A stretch of DNA of 64,000 nucleotides, taken from Diploscapter coronatus. Taxonomy: Eukaryota > Nematoda > Chromadorea > Rhabditida > Rhabditidae. Below are positions 41,801-53,800 of this stretch, in pieces. Numbering within the stretch: the first letter of the stretch is position 1; each line of letters begins with the position of its first letter. The notes below the pieces were generated by a model. The model saw nothing but the letters and a program-made list of their open reading frames with translations, searched no databases and was not told where the DNA came from. The DNA is taken from the NCBI GenBank assembly GCA_964036155.1, contig OZ038423.1, positions 43,353,249 through 43,417,248 on the forward strand, read 5' to 3'. A program made the translations under genes and the position numbers.

Positions 41801-44800
41801 TTCTGGGACGTTTTTCTCGAAATTTGTTTGCACGGGGATGCTATTTAGAGTAGCCCGCATTATTTTAGCGGTTGAATAGAGGATATGAATGGAAACTAAT
41901 TGCAAGCTAATTTCTAAATTAAAAAAAAAAAAAACTTATTGATGACTAATTATTAGATATAAATCATTAAATTTGCACTGGTACAATTGAAACATGAAAA
42001 AAACTATCAAACGCGAAACTCTCCGAAAAATTCCTGGAAGGGTAAAGTCTTTAGATCTGAACGAAATCGATAAGCAACTCTGGATGTACACCCCACAGGA
42101 AGTAATCAGAGAAAAACTAGGAACTAGAAATTTATTCAGTGAGTGAAGTTAGTCATTCTTTTATTCGGGAAGGAGATAAGGAGAGCTCAGGACTTGCTCT
42201 GCAGTCGGTCTGTCATCGGAGTTGTTTGCAGTGAGCCATTTGATGAAGATCAGCTTAAAATAAGATGATTATAAATCCGAAAATTTTTAATTTAATCACT
42301 GCGGCCATTAAACAAGTATTACGATAAAATCGAATTAGATTTTGCACATTTAAAATATACTATTGTATTAATTTCCATTGAGATATGTTTTTTACCTCTT
42401 CCGGCCTATCCATCAGAATTCCACTGTAGGTTCCATCTCTGATCGCAGAATAGGCCGAATATAATTTCTCTAAGGAGTCCACCACAGCGAACATTTCATG
42501 ACAAATTAGTCCGACTACATAAATATCTGCCTTCGTATCGTATAGGTGACCCATTTCCTGAAATTCTTCGTAGTCTTTCGAAAAAATGAATTTGAATACC
42601 ATTTCCGGACTTTGATAATACAAAGTTCCGACTCCTCGGGTCAGATTTTCGATAGGCCCGACTGGTATCGGGTTTTCGTCATTGTCATTGTTCGACATGG
42701 AGAATTCTTCGTTGCAATCAACTTGACGGCTCAATCCCAGGTCGCCGATTTTGATGCTACCTTCGAAGTCGATCAATATGTTCTCTGGCTGAAAGTTTAA
42801 CCTAAATTAAATGCTCCTGAAAATGAAGTGCCTTCAAATCGCGGTGGATGATTCTGCGTTCATGCAAGAATCTGACCCCATCAACCAGCTGGTACACCCA
42901 AGGTTTCATCGAGAGCATGCCGCGTTTTTCTCTAGATGAATTGCTGCGATTCAGCCAAGTTCGAAGTGTTTCTCGGCATAGCTAAAATTAAAATTTTACA
43001 TTGAAAAAAACTGAAAATCAACCTTCAAGAAGACGAAAGAAATGCTGATGTACGTCATGATCTCTTGGTTCTGTTCCGTTATGGTCTCCTGGTTCTGTTC
43101 TGCCAGATGTTCCACGAGAGGAATATCTTCTGGCGCTACGGGAATTTCCTGATAGTTCGAATTCTCGGAATTTCCCTGAGTAGGCTCATCCCCAATTTGA
43201 GGCTCGTTTGGTATTTCGGCAACTTGGTTTTCTTCGATTTCTGAAATTCAAGACTCGAATTCTTGTCTGGCTTCAAAATAATTTACCCATGTCTTCCATC
43301 ATTCCGTTAGAATTTGGATCGGCAATATTGGAGCCAGAATCGACTACTTCCATATTCATATTGTTTTCGTTTGAATTTTCCGGGATCTGAAATTCAAATA
43401 ATTTTAAAATCGTCGAAGTTTAATTTGCCTCATTCTTCTGCCACAGTTTGAATGCTTCGTTGAGTACGGAAATTTGGTCGAACGGGATTTTCACGGTGAC
43501 GCCTCCGTAATAGCCGACGATGTTTGAGCTTTCGTTGTTGCATATATCCAAATTCTCCTTTTCCCGGTCGATATTCGAACTATCCATCCTGAAATTTGAA
43601 TAAATTAGTAGAAAGTTTGACCAACAAGGAAAGCTCCCACGTAGGAACTCACGGATCCCGATAAAGCTTTCCAAATGGAGATTTTCGATGACGTTGGTCA
43701 CAATGGTAAAGTCAAACAGTGCTTAATCGCACTCTGGGATCTTGAATTTTTCACTCGTACTTTATATGGGAAATGAGCAAATTCGCTTGTCAAGTATGTA
43801 AGCCAATTTTGAAAATTTATGAATACAAGTGAAGAAGTTAGGAAATAAATCAAAAGTTTCAATTTCTGAGTGCGATTAAGTACTTTTTGGCGTGATAAAA
43901 ATGATCAGTATCGCCGAAAACCTCTATTTGGGAGGTTTCATCAAATTCTATGAGTTCCTATGTGAGAAATTTCCTTGTAAGTGAAGATAAAATTTAATTT
44001 AATTGAAACATACTGATTATTTTCTTCTTTTTCGTTCAAATTGGTGACCTTCATCGCGTACTTCTGAGTTCCTCCGTGGGTGACGGAAAATACCTTGCCA
44101 AAAGAGCCATTTCCAAGCTCCTTCTCGAATCGGAAAGCTTGCAAAATCCTGAAATTATTGATTTTCTTGGAAATCAAATTTGAGCTCGAACTTTTCTGGA
44201 TGGACTTCGCAATTCGCCGGCAAAGTGATATTGATATTATTCGATTGGACTTCCTGAAACTTTAGCTTTAGAAAAGTTCGACCTAAGTTCAAATATTTAT
44301 GAGTACTTTCTTCGTACGCTCATAGGACAATTGCAGAATACTTTGTAAATCAATAAATTTGAAAAAAAAATGGAATCTTCAAATTCCAACCTCGTTATTC
44401 TCCATCGTTGGTTTAATTCTATGATATTATCGCCAAATCTGAGCCTGAAAATGAAAAATTTTAATTTTTTAAGATTAAAATCGCAAAATGAACCAAAGTT
44501 TTGGAACCGGAGAGCGCTGAATCACATCACATGTGCGTTCCTATCTTGAATGCAGTTCATTCTAGCTCTCTCAATTTCCTTTAATCACTCGTCAATTCAT
44601 CGATTGGCACTTTTCAATGACATTTATCACCCTCAGAATTTTTGCAGGGAAGGCCCTAAGTCAGTTGAAAAGTGACAACATCTTCAGTTTGAAAATGTTC
44701 CAATCTGCGGAGATTGTTTTTCTAAACGAATAGAAGTAACTTCGGGTAACTTTTTCCCAACAAAAATAATCCTCAAACAAATCTTTTTATTTTTGCCATA

Positions 44801-47800
44801 TTCTCCTATTCAAGATCTACAAAATAAAAAATAATCATGAAACTTGGTGTGAAATACAAGGGAGATATGAATTTTTGAAAGTTACTGTCCAAAAAGCACT
44901 TTGCAATAATTAGCCATTTAACTTCAAAAAATTCTGGAGCTCAAACAGTAATGAATCCGAGATTGGATCTGAAAAATATTCGAGCTATAGTAATCGATTT
45001 TCGAAAAACAAATCGCACCATGATCAGCGTGAAAAACTGAACAATATATGTGAAAATCAGCCCGGTTTGCGGACCCGTTTATAGCCATTTTGCTAGGACT
45101 TTGGTTTTTTACTGACATTCACTCTTAAAACTAGCTTGTTTCCTGACGGAGTTTCTTCGCTCAAATTAATACTTTGTAAGTAGTAGTATTGTTTCAATTA
45201 CAATTAGTCCGAATTTTCAGATATCCACAGGTGATTTTAATAGGATAATTGGTGTACGTAGACTGTATTCTGACACCAGTAAAGCATGAATTTTTATCTT
45301 ACAAAACAAGATGCTACACTTTGATATCAGCTATCTTCGAACAGAGTGAATCAAAGCAATGTTTTTATTGAACACTTGACAAATTAGACAATTTTGGAAT
45401 GCATTTGAATCGATAAAGTAAAATGAATAAATCAATTCAAGTAAAAAAACTAAGTAATCGTGAGCTGTATAAATTTTATCTATACAGATAGAACGTCTTT
45501 TCATATTTTACCATAATTTCAGTTCAGTCTTTCGGCTCATGATGAGAAAATATTAGTCGCGTTCAGTTGCTCCGGACGATGAGGTGTGACTTTGACTAAT
45601 TCTTTCTTAGTCGGTGATACAGTAGTATTGTTCTTCTAAAATTGTTCTTTTTCTTTTGCATCCATATGTACATAAACTACCTTGATCAGTCCTCTCACTA
45701 AGAAAAACATGGTAATTATTTGGAAGCATGGTCCATATTGGTATATAAATTGACAAATGACCTGAAAGTTTTTAAATGCTTTCTTGGTAGAAAATTTAAA
45801 TTATTCTAGTGTGGACCCATTTCTTATGTTAGAAAAGTATACTGTTCAAGGTTTATTCAGAAGACAATACCTAATTTTACAGCTGCTCTTTCTAAGCACA
45901 TAACGCGAAAGGGGTATTTTGGTTCCTCAAAGCACGATTAGCCGAGTTCTATTCTCAAAATTCAAAGTAACATTCATATGCCCCCTATCCGATGCAAAAG
46001 TTATTATCGTTTATGTAAATAATGGTAAGGTCGAAGGATTTACTATTTCGAACGTTCCTTTAGGATTTCTCAGCGCATATTTTCAGGATATATGTTGGTA
46101 AAACAGGCCTTTTCATTTCTTTTGTTAGTTAATATTTTAAAAAATTTATTAGTAATGCTTACGAGCATATTAAATACCATATTGCTTAAAAAAGATCCAT
46201 CATCGTCGAAACATCGATCTAAAATATTTTAGTAAGTTCTCTCAAACTTCTTTGAAGCTATGAAACTAGTTAATTTATGCTGTGACTTGTACAAAGGGGC
46301 AAAATAGCTTAGGAATTATAAATCTCAATTAAACTGCTTTTGGATAAGTAATTTCGTATTCGCTGTAACGAATCTCGGCATTTTAAACCAGAGATTGGTT
46401 ATAAATATAAACGAATGTGTGATTTGATGTATTAACCAAGTTTGAGAAATCAACTATTTACACAGATTCGTCCTCTTGACAGACTCGTTCCACATGGAAA
46501 AATGATTACAATGAAAACATAATTAATTTTGCATACTGTTTAAGATATCGAAGTTAAAAAATTAAGAGAACATCCTACCTTCATATTTCATCAAATTAAC
46601 GCAAAAAAGATAATATAGGTAAGTAATACTGAAATCATTTGTTACCACTTCACATAAAATCTAAACATTATGCATATTCATTTTCAACATAATATGGTAC
46701 AATATTGACCGGGCTAACTTACATACGCCATTAGGTATCGATTTAAGCGTCGCTCCGAATTTCTTGCACTTTGGCTCAGATTGCCATACGAATTAAAACG
46801 CCGCTTTAGATAAATAAACGCGGCAATGCTAATTATCGTCTGAGCACAACTTGCTATGATCGGAACTATTGCAGTGTAATGATTCTAAAAATTATCTACA
46901 TAATTGACATTAATAATTTTGATTTTTACAATATTCGTTTAACTTACATTCCATTGATCAAGATAAAGAGATATTATATAAAGTCGTGTATTAGAAATAT
47001 CACAAATTCGATAAATGCGCAAGAAGTGAATTGTAAGAGAAATTAGTTCGCCGATACAGCCAAAAATAATATGAAATCCGACCAATGTCCAAAATATAAT
47101 GGCAAATAGTTTAGTTATTTTTTCGTTGCGGCAACTAAATTGAATCATTTTGTATAAAAACTAGCAGATATATGTAGAAGAATTTCTAACAGTGAAAATG
47201 CCCTAGCTCTATATATCGTAGATTCAGTCGAAACGAATCTTATGGCCATCATTAACCACGTTTGTAGAAGAATAGCAAATAAATCACGCAATAATACCTA
47301 CAATTCCATTTGTCAGCTGTCAATGCAAAATTTTTAACTATATTAGATTTAAGTCAACTTTATATTCAAATAAATTTAAAATAAAGTGGTATTTTATAGT
47401 TATTTGGAAAAGTTGTGACAGAAAAGTAGAGACATTATGGTGAAATAGTGTATGGAAAACTACAATAACACGATCCATACTATTTCACAAAATGTTGACA
47501 CTTTTCTGTAGCAACGTAGATGGTATTTTAAACGATTCGCTTAAGCTCTAGATAAATATTGATTGATACACGTGGTTAAAATTTAAAATTATGTTACCTC
47601 GTCTAATTTATAACCTTGGCAGCAAAAGATCAAAGTTTCACGATAGATAGTAAATAAATTCTAAAGTATTATCCTGCTTCAATGCATATATTGAAAATTG
47701 TATCATAAAATAATAATAGTATAAAACTTACAACTATCAATGAACAGATAAAAAGGAGTATATTTAGAATGAGTAAGATAGCTATTAATTTTTCGAATTG

Positions 47801-50800
47801 TGAAAAACGTTCATGTTTTCGAAATAACCGATACATCATAAATATGTCAATAAAAATCGGCACTAATAAGATACTATACAAAATGGTCGAGATTTGCTCC
47901 CCTATAGATGAATTTATTTTTTGAAGATAATATCGATATAAAACTTTAACTAACTTATAGAAAATTCATCTGGATGAAGTATGGTAATTTTCCACGCAAC
48001 GATCAATTTGTAAAGTAATGTATTTGATGTTGACAATTCTAAAATAGTAAATCGTTACCGAGGTTTATAAAAAAAAAAGAAGCAATGCAGAATAGTATGT
48101 AAGAATAAGTAAACTGAAAAATTAATTCACCTTCGCAAATTTCATAACCCGTTGTATTAGGCGTAGGTTTATGGCACGAATCCATTCGACTCTGCGAATT
48201 ATTTCTCTAATGATAATAATATGTAGAATAACAATTTGATAAAAATGATCCCAATACAGTACGATTTAGAAGGGGTAGCGCTTTCGAAACAAAAATGGCA
48301 AAAAATAGATCGAGTAAGAATGCAAGACGTTGTTTAGGTAATTAGCTTTGTATTTATAGTACTCGCTTAGAAGATTAACTTTTCAGATGATCAAAAATCG
48401 CACCTGCGTTGAGATTTGTTTGTCAGTTCAGAAAATTAATTAGCCATATGCTGAAATCGTTCATAATTCATCACCAGGGTTGTTTGCGGTACAGTTGATT
48501 TTCATTGAGATGTGATATGGACAGTGGGGTTTTTGGAAAACCTTGCGGTGCACCGCCAATATTCCTGCCCATCATATGAATTTTAAAACAGTAATTCTAT
48601 GCACAAAGTAGTTTTATCATTGTCTACGAGATATGTATCAAAGTTTTTATGAATTCCTTACAATTGAAGAATATCGTGATACAGTATGATATCGGTAATC
48701 TGTGAACATCGAAGTCTCACGATTTTCTAACATTTCCGTGGAATGATTGTCGCACTGATCCTATTATCAAGAAGCGATTATTCATAATTTGTACAATTTT
48801 TATATTCCATTTTATCAGAAAGTTCAAAAATTCGTTGATAATTTCCTCGAAGAATGTTTCTTTGTTTTTTCAATTCGACTTTTACCTCTCAAACAAATTC
48901 ATTTCTTTCATATTTATCATATTCAACAGGCCTTTGTGTATAGAACGGAATCATATAATGTATTGAAATAATCAGACATTGAAAATAAATTTATGATGAA
49001 GATGGTAATTGAAAATAAGACATTTTTATTTTATAGTAGATAGAAAAGGAAAGGTTAGTTCGTAAAGAAATTCAGATATCTGCTATTTTAATTGTCAATT
49101 TTATGCAGATTCCCTAGAATTAATTAGAAATTTCTCTATCATCGAACCATTATAATTAACATCTGCCGCTCATTATTTTGCAAAAATATTCTTAGAAATA
49201 AAAACTAATTAAATGAAAAAGTCAAACTGGTATTTATTGATAAGATCCCATTAAGGAATTGTCCATTTTTGTAAGTTTCCAAGCAGTTAGACTTTAGTTA
49301 AAATAGGTTATAAATTAATGCCAATCTAAAGTCGAAAGAAATATTCAAAGGAAAGAACTCGCTTCGATAAATGAAAATAAGAACGAACTTCTGTGGTAGT
49401 ATTTTTTAGTCTTTTAGCACGAACTTTTAAATCGGATTAGAGCCCATGCTTAGCATGAGTTTAGTATGAACTTCTTAGCAAAAAAATACCACCACAAATG
49501 AATTGTTTTCTTCGAATGACATTAATATTTTCCATTAAAAATGACCAAATGTTTTCTCTAGCATGATTTCTTTTCAGTTCCCAGCAGTGTTGCATATGAA
49601 GATGTGGTTCGGGAAGAGAAGTGAGATCAGCACCTGGAACGAGTTTATCGAGCCCGCAGAGTCCAAGTTGTTTATCGAGGTCTTCCAGAATCAGGTATTT
49701 GGAATCTTTTATGGAAAAATTTTTAAAGGAAAATTGGCTCTTGTGATGATTAGAAAGGTCTTTTTTCGTTATGAGAGACGAATGCTAGGAAAAAGTTTTC
49801 TTATTTATCCGTAAACCAGATTTATATTTCTAAATCGTGTCTTTACGACAACTTTCAATATGCAGAACTAGAAAACATTGGTTTACAGAGGATTTAGCTT
49901 TGTATATAAGAAATTCGTTTTCCAGAGAAAAGCAAAATTGACGGAGGCCTGGAAACCAGTGAACAACAAGGAGTTCACGAGCGAGAACATGGAGGATGAC
50001 ATGAAGAACGCGATGGAATCGACTTTCGGATGGGATTATGTCGTGAGAAATTTACATTTATTCTTTTTTTTTTTTTAAAGAAAGAAGATTATCTGAAATT
50101 TAAGTTCTGGAAAAAACGTATAAATAAAGATACTGTAAAAAGCATGTATGGTTAGAGATCAGATTTATTAGTTTTTTTCCCTTTCATTCTTTTAAAAATG
50201 CTATTTTTCCAGAAAATATGGTATTCCTTGTCTTTCCAGAGTAACTGGCGAGTGATCAACACGCACGAGATGTGGGTGACGGACACGGGCAGACACTCGG
50301 TCGACGACAAACTCATGGAAGCACAGGAAGAGGAGGATGGAAAGTAGGGTTTTCAATAGATGTTTATTATCTTCATCTTAGAATGGTTTTTCTTCGGATT
50401 TATCTCTGTTCTTCATAGGTAAATTGAGTAATTAGCGACTTCCAGATGGAAACACTACATGTACACGGACTACTACGGCGGCGAGATCAATAAAGAGGAC
50501 ATGGAGAAACCGCCCGATGGTCAGAATTACTTTTTCTTAGATTTTTTAATTTACGAAACTTTTAGGGTGGGAATACGTCGGAAAATGGCAGGTCGACAAG
50601 AATCGCAACAACGGCGATGAGCATGGCTGGATCTACTGCATGACAGAAGAATTTTGGTGAGATTTTGGATTTGAAAGAATTTTATCTGATTGATTTTTTC
50701 TCTGAATTTAGCAATTGTTTAGGTTTGACGAAAAAATTCTATTTGTATTTTAGGGACGACGAAGTGGACAAAGACCAGCGCCCCGGGCACAGGTATCGTC

Positions 50801-53800
50801 GTCGCTGGATAAAGAGAAAGAGGAGTGCAAAAGCCTACAAGAAGTCGCACGAAAACTGTCTCACTTATCTGGAATCACTCGGGGATAGGGGATGGGAGGT
50901 AAAAGATATTTTTATTTTTTTTCCTTGGAAAGTTGGCGATATCATCATAATTGAAAGCTAATCATCTAACATTGAAAATTTGATGGGTCTTAACGTTGAT
51001 AGGTAGAAGATATTTGAGAGTGATACAAAAGTTAGATGTACCTAAAAATTTATATTGATTTGTAATAATAAATGACAATGTTTTATTTGAGTTCGCCTCC
51101 GACAAGAGTCAGCCGTACCACGCAGTGGAGATGGGTGGCGAGACGCGTCGACGTCGTCGTCTCGTCGTGGAGGTCGAGAGGAAGACCAACATTGAGAAGA
51201 GAAGGTTACTGAATTATCGTTTTTTCAATAGCCTCTTGAAATTTGAAAATTAAAATTCATGTTCTCATACTATTTATGGTCAGAGGTAGTGAAAATAAAA
51301 TTGAATTTAAAATGTACCTTTTTAGACGTAAGAATCTATTTGTTGATCAGTTTGAATATGTTTACAGGGAGTCCGACTTCTACTTCATCTCGAGGATCTA
51401 CGAACACCACACCATGACCTCGCAATGGCAGCTTCGATGCTATATTCTCTGGGCAAAGGTTAGAAATTTTTTGTGTTTGAAAAATAGGTTCATTTGTAAA
51501 AGTGCAGATTTTTTTAAAACAAATTTATGAAAAATATTTTTTGTCAATTATGTCGTAAATTTCATTAAAAGGGTTTTAAAATGTTGATTTTTGAAACGTT
51601 TTGAGGATCTCCTGCCGACCGTGAAGAACTCATCGCACGCGTTCATCCGAGTGACGTTCTTCAATCGCTGCAAGCAGACACTCGTCGTCGCCAACTCCCA
51701 GAATCCCGTCTGGGATGAGACCATCGTTCTCGATAAGGTCGAAGGGTTTTATTTCGTTTTTCGTTGAAAAAGTAATCGTTCATTTTTTGATGAAAATACT
51801 TGCACTTTTTAAATGGAAATTAGTACTTTTTTCTGATTTTGTGCATCATAGTTTTGACACTGAGTTCTTGCCATTTTCTAACAAAATTAACTCTTTATGG
51901 ATATTTTAGCTCCTAATCCCCGGTGGCAACCGAGAAATCTTCGTTAACCCGCCTTCGATTCTGTTGGAAGTGCGTGGTGAACGGCCTAATGATACTGAGG
52001 TTGGAAAATGTCAGATTCAGAAAAGTTGAAATTCTAGTTGTTCCTCGGTCGCTTCACAGCCAAACCGACCGTCATAAGCTCGCCGTCCGACATTCGCGCA
52101 CACCCTACTTGGCACGTTCTCACTTTCGCAAAAGGAAGGACCAGGTTGGAATGTGTTGATTTTTGCTTGAATATCTTTGAGAATCATTTTTAATAGAAGA
52201 GTGGAAGAATTGCAAAAATTTTCTATTATCGTACTGATGTAGATGGAATTTTATTTTGAACTTTAAAATGTATTTTTCTATGATTCTTGAACATTCGGTG
52301 CATTAAAAATTCGATTTGATTTTCGAAATTACTCGTTTTCTCGAGGTTTTTGCTGTCTTCATGTTCGAACTTTTCAATTTTCAAATTTTAGATATTTATG
52401 CAATTTGTAAAAAAAAACACTGTAGATACCACCTTTTTCTGAGAAGTAGTATGAAGAAAAGAAAAAAATGATATTAACTACAAGAGGCCTGCTCACAGTA
52501 ATATTTTCCAGAGGTGCAGTCCTGGCGTGTTTTGAGTTGTTTCACTTGGAGGACGGCAAGAAGAACAAATTCGCTGTGGAACCGATGAAAAAGAAGCAGT
52601 ACAAGGAGCGATACGAGGTGCCCGGGGAACTCAGACCCAAGTTCGAGAAGTATGCCGTCCAGGTGAGAGAATTTTTCTTGATTAGAATATGCGTGAATTT
52701 TTTAAAGGTAGCAAAATTGGTGTAAAATTTGGAAGTATCGAACAATTTTCTGAGAAAGTTCTAAATTTCGAAGTTATGCAAAGTAAAGTATGAGGATTTT
52801 TTCTGAATTTTGTAAAATTTATTGATTTTTGCAGATCATGTGCTGGGGAGTTCGATCGCTGTCCAAATATCAGGTTCGAAATTTTCAGAAGATTCTTAAA
52901 AATTCAAATTTGTTAGCTGCTGAGCGTGCGCCGTCCCTTCATCGAGATGATCATCGCCGACAACGAGTTCCGCACGGATCCGCTCCGAAATGTCAGGAAA
53001 GATCCGAATTTCCCCGAACCTATGATCACTTTTCCGGAGGTTTGTCTAGAAAGTTGACTAATTTTTGATGACATACATGAGTGAAACTTTAGTTAATTTT
53101 AACATTTTCTATATTCTCGTTCTTATAAGATGGTATTTTTGAAAGACTTAAAAGTATTTTCTAGGTTCTCCTCCCCTCCGAACTGGACCTCTCGCCTCCC
53201 CTCGTGCTGAATCTCTACGACTGTCGTGCCTTCAAGCGTCGTCCGCTCATCGGCGTCTGTCACATCGCCAATTTCAATCACTTCATTCGACTGCCTTCTA
53301 ATAGAAAGGCTAGTATTTTCTCGACAATATTCTCATTTTATGATAGTAGTTTTTTCTTTCCCTTCTTTTGCAATAATGCAGTTTCCTGTTGACTATGATT
53401 TTTACGACAGATAAAAGTCATGATGAAATTAGTCGTTTTCTATTCAATAAATTTGTGAATTTGCAGAACAAAGATGACATTCTGCTGGACTGGGACGAAT
53501 TCGATGACCACATGGATGAGGATGAGAACGAATGGATGAACAAACGCATAGGCACCACCATTTCACTCAGACACGAGGGAATGCCTAGGTTGACTTTTAG
53601 TTTTCGAAAAATTTTTAATTTCCCTTAGAAAACTCTAGAAACTAGAAATTCGAATTCCATTTTCAGTTTCCCGAAGAGATTTTTTAATAGAAATTTCATG
53701 CGCATTAGATTTTTCTGAATTGCTTTGAAATGTTTTTTTTTTTCAGATTAGACTGGTGGAGCAGATACTACTCGTCCCAAGGCGCCGATGATAAGGCACC

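Larger units (their letters stand above)
41122..49577 (+). other. 8.5-kb ferlin intron hosting two antisense genes
   Basis: Exon 41014-41121 (ending GAG|GTATTC) splices in phase 0 to the exon beginning at 49578 (TTC CCA GCA). Between them, on the opposite strand, lie a protein kinase (42161-44405) and a seven-TM receptor (45537-48185). The remainder (41122-42160, 44406-45536, 48186-49577) is AT-rich, with a TATATG-rich low-complexity patch at 41690-41760 and imperfect hairpins near 49389-49497. Confidence 0.85.

Noticed and set aside
43884..43957. Considered as an extra exon of the kinase ([10 protein letters not shown]...)
   Set aside because: The preceding exon ends in phase 2 (CA|) and splices directly and in phase to 43588; adding this segment breaks the frame, and it is one arm of a foldback repeat.
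45919..46101. 60-codon plus-strand frame with protein-like sequence
   Set aside because: It lies within an intron of the antisense receptor, starts at GTG-type context, has no splice partners and no recognised domain; left unannotated.
47145..47148. ATGA stop/start overlap that looked like two separate membrane-protein genes
   Set aside because: A 74-nt intron (47161-47234, GTTTCG...TAG) joins the two halves in frame and gives a normal seven-TM layout.
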